A DNA stretch of 5,976 nucleotides from Muribaculaceae bacterium (GTDB lineage Bacteria; Bacteroidota; Bacteroidia; Bacteroidales; Muribaculaceae), in NCBI GenBank assembly GCA_017962285.1, contig JAGCVR010000040.1:1-5976 (forward strand), read 5' to 3'. Of this stretch, positions 1 through 5,976 are shown piece by piece. Under the pieces are notes generated by a model. That model was not told the DNA's origin and searched no databases. It was given only the letters and a program-made list of their open reading frames with translations. Each line of letters begins with the position of its first letter. Position 1 is the stretch's first letter. A program made the position numbers and the translations under genes.

Positions 1-144
1 GTTGTCGAAGGGGTCGTCGCCAATCGTGGAGCCATAGCCCGCACTGACGGTATACTCCAGATTACGGAAAAAATTCTTGTGCTCCTGCGCAATGGCAGTG
101 GCACAGACGAGTGCACAAAGTGCCACGAATAAAAACTTTCTCAT
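1..144 (-). CDS. Secreted, probable outer-membrane beta-barrel protein (N-terminal fragment)
   Basis: Reading the minus strand from the ATG at 144-142 gives 48 codons open to the window edge. The protein starts MRKFLFVALCALVCATAIAQ, a clear Sec signal peptide: a short basic n-region, a hydrophobic core, and a likely signal peptidase I cut after Ala19 (AIA before Gln20). The two cysteines in the core are not in a lipobox, since Val precedes Cys14, so a lipoprotein is unlikely. The mature part begins EHKNFFRNLEYTVSAGYGST. The alternating aromatic and small residues (LEYTVSAGYG) resemble the first strand of a Bacteroidetes outer-membrane beta-barrel, but 29 mature residues are too few to name a family. 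The start is supported because another ATG at 152 reaches a stop after three codons. The upstream sequence is A/T-rich without a Shine-Dalgarno motif, as usual in Bacteroidetes. It has its own promoter at 240-269, so it is probably not part of the kinase operon. Confidence 0.75.
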   Translation of the reverse strand, partial: MRKFLFVALCALVCATAIAQEHKNFFRNLEYTVSAGYGSTIGDDPFDN

Positions 145-239
145 AATTTCATTAATTTTTTTATCCCAATTAAGTCATTAGGAATTATGGTTAATAAATA
201 AATTAAGGTGTACTGCATGGGCTGCCGTTCCTTTGCGTA

Positions 240-269
240 CAAAAGTAGTGGCTTGCGACTGAAATGCAA
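240..269 (-). promoter_or_regulatory. Bacteroidetes-type promoter (-33/-7) for the secreted-protein gene
   Basis: On the minus strand, 247-240 reads TACTTTTG, an exact match to the Bacteroidetes -7 consensus TAnnTTTG. Nineteen bases further upstream, TTG at 269-267 fits the -33 element. Transcription would start near 233-236, leaving an A/T-rich leader of about 90 bases before the ATG at 144. This is the only exact TAnnTTTG match I found in the minus-strand intergenic regions. The assignment rests on consensus and position only. Confidence 0.7.
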
Positions 270-272
270 TGG

Positions 273-290
273 TCCATTTTATCCATTTAA
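273..290 (-). repeat. 9-base tandem direct repeat just upstream of the -33 element
   Basis: The minus strand reads TTAAATGGA then TAAAATGGA, two adjacent copies identical at 8 of 9 positions. They end a few bases upstream of the -33 element, at about -39 to -56 from the inferred transcription start. That is where a transcriptional activator would be expected to bind. The sequence is A/T-rich, so chance is possible. Confidence 0.35.
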
Positions 291-317
291 AGGAGGGCGT
301 GTTCGTAATTGAAGATT

Positions 318-342
318 CTAAAATGTGGTCGCTTTCAGCGAC
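318..342 (-). terminator. Possible transcription terminator of the kinase operon
   Basis: Downstream of the kinase stop codon, minus-strand positions 342-328 read GTCGCTGAAAGCGAC, a perfect 6-bp hairpin. It is followed by CACATTTTAG. The T-run is only four bases long and starts four bases after the stem, so this is a weak candidate for an intrinsic terminator. It lies about 100 bases past the kinase stop and before the promoter of the next gene, which is the expected place. Confidence 0.3.
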
Positions 343-404
343 GGCGCAGATGAGCACCCCTTGCCGAAGGTTTCGCTTTGCTCAACCCTCGGTTACTAAA
401 ATGT
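318..404 (-). other. Structured intergenic element bounded by 9-base direct repeats
   Basis: CTAAAATGT occurs on the plus strand at 318-326 and again at 396-404, bracketing 69 bases dense in inverted repeats. GTCGCT (328-333) pairs perfectly with AGCGAC (337-342) across a 3-base loop. TGAGCA (351-356) pairs with TGCTCA (379-384). Read as minus-strand RNA, CCGAGGGTT (392-384) pairs over nine positions with AACCTTCGG (372-364), including one G-U wobble; on the plus strand the same site would be an A-C mismatch, so the structure favours minus-strand transcription, in line with the kinase gene just upstream. The second and third stems overlap and are alternatives. It may be the 3' end of the kinase transcript, a dispersed intergenic repeat, or a small RNA. 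The direct repeats resemble a target-site duplication, but no terminal inverted repeats are visible at the insert ends. Confidence 0.45.
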
Positions 405-444
405 CAGTCTCTGGCTGAACAGGTACGTAGGTTTTGACGTGAGA

Positions 445-1998
445 TTAGAGGTCGAATTTATAGTATTCGAAACGCACTGTGTCATAGAAGATTTGATGAC
501 TGGGCAACTGGGGCAACTGGCGCTCCTGACGCCACAGGAGAGGGTATTTGTAGTACAGGACGGTCTGATGCCACTCGTCATAGATTGTGTTTTTACTGTA
601 TTTACCCTCAAACTCCTTGTAAGCCGACATCAGCACGGGTCTGACGGCACTTTCGAAGCCGATGATATCCTTACTAAACTTTTCTTCCCAAGCACCAATT
701 TCCTTAAGAGCGGCATAGTCGGTTTTCTCCCAGTGTGCCAGGTGCTTGCTATACGCAGGCTTAAACGCCTCCTGGAAGTAGCGGCGCAACTTCATGGTTT
801 TTCCTCGCACAGGTTGAGTATCTGGCGTTTGGGCTGGCTCTGGCACGACCGCCTTGGCGGAAGATTGTGATGTGGAAATAGTGGGTGAAGTAGCGGAAAT
901 GGTAGGTGAAGTGGAGGGTGTATGAGAAGTTGCTGAAACAGTGGGTAAAGTTGCTGTAATATTGTGTGAAGTGGAAGGTGTGGATGAGGTGGAAGGTGTG
1001 GGTGAAGTTTCTGAAACAGGAGAGGATGTTTCTGCCGGCACGGATGATATGGGGTTGCCTTCCTCAGTATCAGGAAGGGGCGAAGGGGACGAAGACACAT
1101 CTGTCACCACATCGGTAACAGAGGGCAATGTGGTCTGGACCTCGCTCTCGGCCACAGCAGTTGTGGATGTCTGTGCACCATCGCCGGCAATAGTAGTCGA
1201 TGCCGGTTCAGTTTTTGAATACTGCCACAATGCCACGGCAATACCAGTCATCATCACAGCAGCAACAGAGAGAACAACAAGCCAACGGCGCTTGAGGGAC
1301 TTGTAGGCACCGATAATCTGATCGACCGACTGATAGCGCTTCTGAGGCTCGGTGACGGTGCATCGATTGGCAATATGCCGGTAAGACTTGGGGATAGGCA
1401 GCGACTGCAGTATGCGTCCCAGGGCAAAGATGTCGGTGCGTTCATCCACGGTGCCGCCATTCAGTTGCTCGGGGGCAGCCCATTGCTCTGAAAGACCTGC
1501 GGTATCGGCGAATGTGTCGGTGTAGCAGAACCCGAAATCCACCAGCTTCACATCGTGCCCGATGTGCGTGACAAGAATGTTCGATGGCTTGAGGTCGAGA
1601 TGCAACACCTGATGATGATGCAGGTAACGCACAGCGTCGAGCAGCTGAAGCACAAGCCGCTCTGTCTTGTCTCGCTGTCTGAAAAAGGCACGGTTCTCGT
1701 GCGCAAAGCGGTCGAGCGGCATACCGTCCACATAGTCCATGAGCAGGTAGTCGTCGCCCAACTCCACATAACGCGCCAGTGAAGGATGGTCGAGCGCATA
1801 ACCTGTCTCAAACTCCTTGCGCAATGCCGCCACATGACGTGGATCGGTAGCCAGTTCAGGCTTCAGCTGCTTCACAAAGAGCCACTTGCCATAGCGTTTC
1901 ACACGCGAGCATACACAAGTGCCTCCGCTTTCGCCCAACGGCTCGGCATCAACAAACCTCGATGCGCCCTGTGAAATAGAGAACCCTGATGAATCCAT
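445..1998 (-). CDS. Membrane-anchored Hanks-type Ser/Thr protein kinase with extracytoplasmic C-terminal domain
   Basis: This 517-residue protein transfers phosphate from ATP to protein Ser/Thr. The kinase domain spans about residues 15-235: a relaxed glycine loop (LGESGGTCV, 21-29), the ATP-anchoring Lys43 in FVKQLK, a candidate helix-C Glu62 or Glu64, hinge LLMDYVDG (85-92), catalytic loop HLDLKPSN (133-140) with Asp135, Lys137 and Asn140, DFG (154-156), APE (175-177), the helix-F Asp189 and Arg221. All catalytic residues are present, so it should be active. Leu134 replaces the usual Arg (HLD instead of HRD), making it a non-RD kinase. KRRW (236-239) leads into one transmembrane helix (about 239-258), placing the kinase in the cytoplasm and the rest in the periplasm: a Thr/Ser/Pro-rich linker (262-399) and an unrecognised domain (400-517) rich in Trp, Tyr and charge. 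No PASTA, TPR, WD40 or other known sensor repeats are visible. The ATG overlaps the stop of the upstream gene (TAATG), which fixes the start and implies translational coupling. Substrate and signal are unknown. Confidence 0.9.
   Translation of the reverse strand: MDSSGFSISQGASRFVDAEPLGESGGTCVCSRVKRYGKWLFVKQLKPELATDPRHVAALRKEFETGYALDHPSLARYVELGDDYLLMDYVDGMPLDRFAHENRAFFRQRDKTERLVLQLLDAVRYLHHHQVLHLDLKPSNILVTHIGHDVKLVDFGFCYTDTFADTAGLSEQWAAPEQLNGGTVDERTDIFALGRILQSLPIPKSYRHIANRCTVTEPQKRYQSVDQIIGAYKSLKRRWLVVLSVAAVMMTGIAVALWQYSKTEPASTTIAGDGAQTSTTAVAESEVQTTLPSVTDVVTDVSSSPSPLPDTEEGNPISSVPAETSSPVSETSPTPSTSSTPSTSHNITATLPTVSATSHTPSTSPTISATSPTISTSQSSAKAVVPEPAQTPDTQPVRGKTMKLRRYFQEAFKPAYSKHLAHWEKTDYAALKEIGAWEEKFSKDIIGFESAVRPVLMSAYKEFEGKYSKNTIYDEWHQTVLYYKYPLLWRQERQLPQLPSHQIFYDTVRFEYYKFDL
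868..909 (-). repeat. Tandem 21-base coding repeat in the kinase linker
   Basis: Two adjacent 21-base units encode SPTISAT and SPTISTS (residues 364-377 of the kinase). Related units occur just before, such as LPTVSAT (351-357) and SPTPSTSSTPSTS (332-344). The low-complexity block covers roughly 859-1026. Such repeats commonly vary in copy number by slippage, and whole-codon units would change linker length without a frameshift. Confidence 0.6.
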
Positions 1999-2570
1999 TA
2001 CGAAACAGATGTGTCGGTCAGAATCTTGAACTTGATACCTTGCTCCCTGCCGGCCGTGAAAGTACCCAGCAACTCGCCATTACGCACCACCTCGTGAGCA
2101 ATGAGCGGAAAGCCATCCACGACGATGGGCAACGACAACTGGTCGCCGGACGCAAGCTTACTGTTCTCGCTTACCGCCACCTCAAACCGCCCCTGCCCCA
2201 GACTGCGCAACACCACCCGGCGATTGGGCAGATAGGTAATTTCGAGCAGGTTGCCCTCATCAAAATGTGTGGTGCGAAGTTCGCGATAAACTGTGGAGAA
2301 CACCGACGCCTTGGCTCGTTGCTGTTCAAAGAGTTGCAGAACCTCCCAGTCAGGGAAACCCAGATAGTTGGCAATAATGTTAAGGGTTGTCTCTCGGGGT
2401 GAACGGTCATCGGCAATGCGCCCCAACAGCCGTTTAAGGGTGTTCACCCCGAGGCGTTCGCCCGTGACTCGCTCCATGTCAAGGGCCAGAACCTCCACTC
2501 CATAAGCTGTTCGCACATCACTCTGGCACTTGTCACAAAGCATTTCTATAACGTTAACTGACAGTATCAT
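1998..2570 (-). CDS. HTH-like putative DNA-binding protein coupled to the kinase
   Basis: This 190-residue soluble protein has two parts. The N-terminal part (about 12-80) is helical: a CQSDVRTAYGVEVLALDME stretch, then TGERLGVNTLKRLLG (36-50) and TLNIIANYLGFPDWEVL (62-78). The helix-turn-helix character and the order of helices suggest DNA binding, with LGVNTLKRL as the likely recognition region. The C-terminal part (about 105-186) is beta-rich with Gly/Asp turns (YLPNRRVVLRSLG, GDQLSLP, GELLGTF) and may bind a ligand or partner. No signal peptide or membrane segment is seen. Its TAA shares a base with the kinase ATG, so the two are translated from one message, making it the leading candidate as kinase substrate or output (inference). 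The start is uncertain: Met1 at 2570 gives the longest form, but Met10 at 2543 is possible. The only promoter-like site nearby, ACTGTTTG at 2580-2573, is poor and would suit Met10 better. DNA binding is unproven; it could instead mediate protein contacts. Confidence 0.75.
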   Translation of the reverse strand: MILSVNVIEMLCDKCQSDVRTAYGVEVLALDMERVTGERLGVNTLKRLLGRIADDRSPRETTLNIIANYLGFPDWEVLQLFEQQRAKASVFSTVYRELRTTHFDEGNLLEITYLPNRRVVLRSLGQGRFEVAVSENSKLASGDQLSLPIVVDGFPLIAHEVVRNGELLGTFTAGREQGIKFKILTDTSVS

Positions 2571-2646
2571 ATCAAACAGTGGACTGTTATGAAAGAGAAC
2601 TACGCAATAAGCCCTAATCGGTAATTAAGCCGAATTGGGATAAAAA

Positions 2647-2961
2647 TCAGAGCAATGCCTTGATTTTTGCCTCTAAGGCATCGCGGGAAATCGACCCCAC
2701 GCTGCGGTCCACAAGTTCACCACCCTTGAAGAAAAGCAGAGTTGGAATGTTTCGGATGTTGTATTCAGCAGCGATGTCCATGCCGTCGTCAACATCGTAT
2801 TTTCCCACAAGCACCTGCCCTTCATACTCTTTTGCAAGTTCTTCCACTATCGGTGCTATACTCTTGCATGGGCCGCACCATTCTGCCCAGAAATCAATCA
2901 CTACAGGTTTCCCCGATTGAATTTCCTGTTTTGCGTTTTCGTCATTAAAAATAAAAGCCAT
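2647..2961 (-). CDS. trxA: Thioredoxin
   Basis: A 104-residue classical cytoplasmic thioredoxin, a disulfide reductase that hands electrons from thioredoxin reductase to ribonucleotide reductase, peroxiredoxins and other targets. The active site WCGPC is at residues 28-32, with redox cysteines Cys29 and Cys32. The buried Asp23 in VIDFWAEW and the cis-proline Pro73 in NIPTLLFF are both in place. Length and the absence of a signal peptide match the standard single-domain form. It starts 37 bases after the dnaE stop, with an A-rich leader (AAAAAAGACAATA before the ATG) and no Shine-Dalgarno motif. The only promoter-like site in that gap, TAACTTTC at 2982-2975, lacks a -33 partner, so co-transcription with dnaE is likely. 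It ends in TGA. The 76 bases after it contain no strong hairpin plus T-run, so read-through into the regulator and kinase genes is possible. Confidence 0.97.
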   Translation of the reverse strand: MAFIFNDENAKQEIQSGKPVVIDFWAEWCGPCKSIAPIVEELAKEYEGQVLVGKYDVDDGMDIAAEYNIRNIPTLLFFKGGELVDRSVGSISRDALEAKIKALL

Positions 2962-2998
2962 TATTGTCTTTTTTGAAAGTTAATATTAATTGATTAAT

Positions 2999-5976
2999 TT
3001 ACACACGCTGGTTCACCGCATAGGTCATTTCGGAATCGTCAAGAAACGCAATAAATTCCTTGGTCAAAGGAATGTTGTACTGCGACTTCATGAGGATGTG
3101 CTGGTTGTTCTCTTCGTCATGGATGTTGAAGTAAAGGTCGCACACATTCTCTGTGGCTTTGGAATTGAAGAAGGTCTTAATTATCGCTGCCTGCCGGAAC
3201 TGGTCTTCATTAAGCGTTACAACAATGTTATGTACCATCTTGCCTTTCACGTTCTCCAGAAGTTCCACGTTTTTAAGACGGAACTCAATGGTCTTGTTGT
3301 ACTTGCTGCGCTCGGCGAATGTTCCACGGACAATTATCGAGTTCCCTATTATTCCATATTTGCCGAAATTCACGAAGTTGTCGCCGAAAAGCATCACTTC
3401 GTATGTCCCGCTGTAATCCTCAATTGTCATGCGGCCATAAAGATTGCCTGTCTTGGTGGGTTTCTGAACATACTCCACCACGATACCGCCAAACACTATT
3501 TCCTGGTCCTTGTAACTCTCGGGGTCTTTTTCTTTCTCCTTGAGTTCCATCAGTGTGGCGTTGCACCCGAATTTCATCTCTATGAAATACGGGTCGAGGG
3601 GATGTGCCGAAAGATACATTCCCACCAACTCACGCTCACGTTTCAGCAATTCTATGTGCGGCCACTTTTCTGCCTTGGGCACTTCGGGGTGAACAGTGAG
3701 CAGTTGCTCAATATCGCCGAAGAGCGACATGCCCTGATTCTGTTTGTCGAGCTGATAGTTCTGCCCATAACGTATAAGGGTTTCGCTGAATGTCTCGTTC
3801 TTGGCATTTGTTTCGAAGAAATCCTCCCTTGAAATCTCGTCGAAACAGTCGAAAGCACCAGCCAGCGCAAAGTTCTCAATCACCCGCCTGTTGCACACGG
3901 TAAGGTTAATCCGCTCAATGAAATCAAATATGCTCTTGAACGGACCGTTGGCTTCGCGCTCCTTGATAATCATGTCGGCAACGTTTGTGCCAACACCTTT
4001 AATACCGCCCAGGCCAAAGCGGATATCGCCCTGTTTGTTGGCGCTGAAGTTGCGGAAGGACTCATTCACGTCGGGGCCCTTAACCTGAAGTCCCATCGAC
4101 TTGCATTCATCCATGAATTTCGACAACTTATCGGTATCGTTCAGGTTACGGCTAAGCACAGCCGCCATATACTCCGACGGATAATTCGCCTTGAGATAAG
4201 CGGTTTGATATGCCACCCAGCTGTAGCAAGTGGCATGAGACTTGTTGAATGCGTATGATGCAAACTTCTTCCAGTCTTCCCATATTTTGTTCAGTACCTT
4301 GCGGTCATAACCGTTCTTCTCGCCGCCTTGGTAGAAAAGTCCCTCCAGGTGGTTCATCTTTTCTATCTGCTTCTTTCCCATCGCCTTGCGCAACGTGTCG
4401 CTCTGGCCTCGGGTGAAACCCGCCAACTGGCGCGACAGAAGCATCACCTGCTCCTGATACACAGTGATTCCATAAGTGTCCTTCAGGTATTTCTCCATGC
4501 ATGGAATGTCGTAACTTATGGGTTCATGCCCTGTCTTCCGGGCAATGAACTGTGGTATATAATCCATAGGCCCGGGACGATACAGCGCGTTCATGGCTAT
4601 AAGGTCCTCGAATGTGCTTGGCTGAAGTTCAATCAGGTACTTCTGCATTCCAGCCGATTCAAACTGGAATGTACCAGTGGTCCGTCCCTCGCAATATAGC
4701 TGATATGTCTTGGGGTCGTCGATTGGAATCTTTTCTATGTCAATGTCAATACCTTTTGTTGCCTTGATATTATCAAGGGCATCCATGATAATCGACAGTG
4801 TCTTAAGCCCCAGGAAGTCCATCTTAATAAGTCCCGTGGACTCAATTACGCTGCCCTCGTACTGAGTGACAATCAGCTTGGAGCCATCCTTGTCGGTGGC
4901 GGTGCTCACCGGCACCCAGTCAGTGATATCGTCACGGCCTATAATCACACCGCAGGCATGCACTCCGGTGCTTCGCACCGTACCCTCAAGTTTCTCGGCA
5001 TATCTGATGGTCTCCCCCACGAGTGGATTCTCGTTTTCCTGCTCTTTGGCAAACTCTGGGAACACCTTCAGGCAGTTTTTAATGGTTATTTTATATTTCT
5101 TGCCGGGTTTTTCGTCGGGCATGTCGTTGGGACGTGCCGGAACTAATGCCGCAAGACGATTGCTCTCGGGTATGGGCAGATTTTCCACACGCGCCACATC
5201 CTTTATCGCCATCTTCGCCGCCATGGTTCCATAAGTGATAATGTGAGCCACTTTCTCCGCACCATACTTCTCGGTTACATACTTCAGCACCTTGGCGCGC
5301 CCGTCATCATCAAAATCCACATCAATATCGGGCAATGAGATGCGGTCGGGATTCAAGAATCGCTCAAAAAGCAAATCATATTTAATGGGGTCCACTTTTG
5401 TGATACCCAGGCAATATGCCACGGCGGAACCAGCGGCAGAACCTCTGCCAGGACCCACAGTGCAACCAAGTCGCGGAGCGGCTTTAATGTAGTCTTGAAC
5501 TATCAGGAAGTACCCCGGAAATCCCATGTTCTTAATGGTTGCCAACTCAAAATCGAGACGTTCGCGATGCTCGTCGTCCATATCGGGCCACACTTCCTTT
5601 GCTCCTTCATAAACCAGATAACGCAGATAATCATCTTCGTTGTCAAAGCCGTCGGGCAGTGGGAAATCGGGCAAGATCGGCTGGTGGTCGATTGAGTAGA
5701 TTTCCACTTTGTCCAGAATTTCATTAGTGTTTTGCAATGCTTCTGGCACATCCTCAAAGACAGCGTTCATCTCTGCCTGAGTCTTGAACCATTCCTGCTT
5801 GGAATAGAGCATTATATTCTCGTCTTCGAGCGTCTTTCCCGTTGACAGGCAAATGAGCCTTTCGTGGGCATCGGCATCCTCTTGGTTGGTGAAATGCGAA
5901 TCATTGGTACAGACAAGTTTCACGCCAAGCTCTTTCGACAATTCCATCAGCACCTTATTCACCTCCATCTGATGGA
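2999..5976 (-). CDS. dnaE: DNA polymerase III alpha subunit (5'-truncated by window edge)
   Basis: The catalytic subunit of the replicative polymerase. The frame is open past the edge: His and Gln codons precede the Met at 5968, which lies inside the domain and is not the true start. Numbering from that Met, 989 residues are visible; roughly the first 250, most of the PHP domain, are missing. The end of PHP is seen (CTNDSHFTNQEDADAH, 20-35). The palm follows, with GPGRGSAAGS (172-181), catalytic Asp216 and Asp218 in PDIDVDF, and the third catalytic Asp384 in KMDFLGLKTL. The fingers include YRPGPMDYIP (463-472), YQEQVM (504-509), LRKAMGKK (526-533) and YAFNKSHA (572-579). A helix-hairpin-helix motif is at FGLGGIKGVG (651-660). 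QGMSLF (745-750) fits the hexameric beta-clamp-binding motif QxLxLF and occupies the same place as QADMF in E. coli. An OB fold follows (about 823-905), then a Bacteroidetes-type tail. No frameshift or missing key residue is seen. It is a DnaE, not a PolC, because there is no inserted exonuclease domain. Confidence 0.97.
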   Translation of the reverse strand, partial: HQMEVNKVLMELSKELGVKLVCTNDSHFTNQEDADAHERLICLSTGKTLEDENIMLYSKQEWFKTQAEMNAVFEDVPEALQNTNEILDKVEIYSIDHQPILPDFPLPDGFDNEDDYLRYLVYEGAKEVWPDMDDEHRERLDFELATIKNMGFPGYFLIVQDYIKAAPRLGCTVGPGRGSAAGSAVAYCLGITKVDPIKYDLLFERFLNPDRISLPDIDVDFDDDGRAKVLKYVTEKYGAEKVAHIITYGTMAAKMAIKDVARVENLPIPESNRLAALVPARPNDMPDEKPGKKYKITIKNCLKVFPEFAKEQENENPLVGETIRYAEKLEGTVRSTGVHACGVIIGRDDITDWVPVSTATDKDGSKLIVTQYEGSVIESTGLIKMDFLGLKTLSIIMDALDNIKATKGIDIDIEKIPIDDPKTYQLYCEGRTTGTFQFESAGMQKYLIELQPSTFEDLIAMNALYRPGPMDYIPQFIARKTGHEPISYDIPCMEKYLKDTYGITVYQEQVMLLSRQLAGFTRGQSDTLRKAMGKKQIEKMNHLEGLFYQGGEKNGYDRKVLNKIWEDWKKFASYAFNKSHATCYSWVAYQTAYLKANYPSEYMAAVLSRNLNDTDKLSKFMDECKSMGLQVKGPDVNESFRNFSANKQGDIRFGLGGIKGVGTNVADMIIKEREANGPFKSIFDFIERINLTVCNRRVIENFALAGAFDCFDEISREDFFETNAKNETFSETLIRYGQNYQLDKQNQGMSLFGDIEQLLTVHPEVPKAEKWPHIELLKRERELVGMYLSAHPLDPYFIEMKFGCNATLMELKEKEKDPESYKDQEIVFGGIVVEYVQKPTKTGNLYGRMTIEDYSGTYEVMLFGDNFVNFGKYGIIGNSIIVRGTFAERSKYNKTIEFRLKNVELLENVKGKMVHNIVVTLNEDQFRQAAIIKTFFNSKATENVCDLYFNIHDEENNQHILMKSQYNIPLTKEFIAFLDDSEMTYAVNQRV

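Noticed and set aside
290..297. AGGAGG on the plus strand, resembling a Shine-Dalgarno site
   Set aside because: The nearest ATG is more than 20 bases away at 323, and Bacteroidetes rarely use this motif.
323..418. 31-codon plus-strand open frame starting MWSLSATAQM
   Set aside because: It lies entirely within the hairpin-rich intergenic element, has no promoter in front, and its sequence is dictated by the repeats; treated as non-coding.
439..870. Plus-strand open frame opposite the kinase C-terminal region (143 codons)
   Set aside because: No recognisable motif; it lies opposite a kinase gene whose frame is supported by motifs and by the coupled start. It is a shadow frame.
941..1306. Plus-strand open frame with Val/Gly/Glu repeats (121 codons)
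   Set aside because: Its repeats are simply the complement of the Thr/Ser/Pro-rich linker codons of the kinase.
2633..2646. 14 bases (AATTGGGATAAAAA) also present on the minus strand at 171-158
   Set aside because: Short and A/T-rich, on opposite strands in unrelated contexts, with no extended match on either side; compatible with chance.
2990..3832. Long plus-strand open frame (280 codons) opposite the 3' part of dnaE
   Set aside because: It is antisense to well-conserved dnaE sequence, shows no recognisable domain, has unusual composition rich in His, Leu, Val and Phe, and is explained as a shadow of dnaE codon use.
1..5976. CRISPR array, tRNA, rRNA, transposase or phage attachment site
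   Set aside because: No regularly spaced repeats, cloverleaf, rRNA-like sequence, transposase motif or integrase was seen on either strand.

Overview
The window reads as a Bacteroidales chromosome segment, plausibly Prevotella or a relative. Three things point there: the DnaE protein is of the Bacteroidetes type, start codons are preceded by A-rich sequence instead of Shine-Dalgarno motifs, and the one clear promoter (TTG-N19-TACTTTTG on the minus strand) matches the Bacteroidetes -33/-7 pattern. Genus is a guess from general familiarity, not a measured result. All recognisable genes lie on the minus strand, so transcription runs from high to low coordinates.

Layout in order of transcription. 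Positions 5976-2999 hold most of dnaE, the replicative DNA polymerase III alpha subunit, which enters the window without its N-terminus. After 37 bases comes trxA (2961-2647), a small classical thioredoxin. After another 76 bases, with no convincing terminator or strong promoter, comes a two-gene unit. Its first gene (2570-1998) encodes a 190-residue protein with a helix-turn-helix-like N-terminal half and a beta-rich C-terminal half. Its second gene (1998-445) encodes a 517-residue Hanks-type (eukaryote-like) Ser/Thr protein kinase with one transmembrane helix, a long Thr/Ser/Pro-rich linker and an unrecognised C-terminal domain predicted to be periplasmic. The stop of the first gene and the start of the second share one base (TAATG), so the two proteins are very likely made together.

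The region 145-444 is non-coding. It holds a compact element bounded by a 9-base direct repeat (318-404) with two or more hairpins, possibly a dispersed repeat or the transcript end of the kinase operon. It also holds the promoter of the next gene (240-269), preceded by a 9-base tandem direct repeat. That gene (144-1) encodes the signal peptide and first residues of a secreted, probably outer-membrane beta-barrel, protein, and runs off the window.

The dnaE and trxA genes are housekeeping. The most interesting part is the coupled pair of putative DNA-binding protein and membrane kinase. It looks like a one-membrane-pass signalling unit in which an external or envelope cue sensed by the C-terminal domain could change kinase activity, with the partner protein as an obvious candidate substrate. 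That role is inference from architecture and gene coupling.
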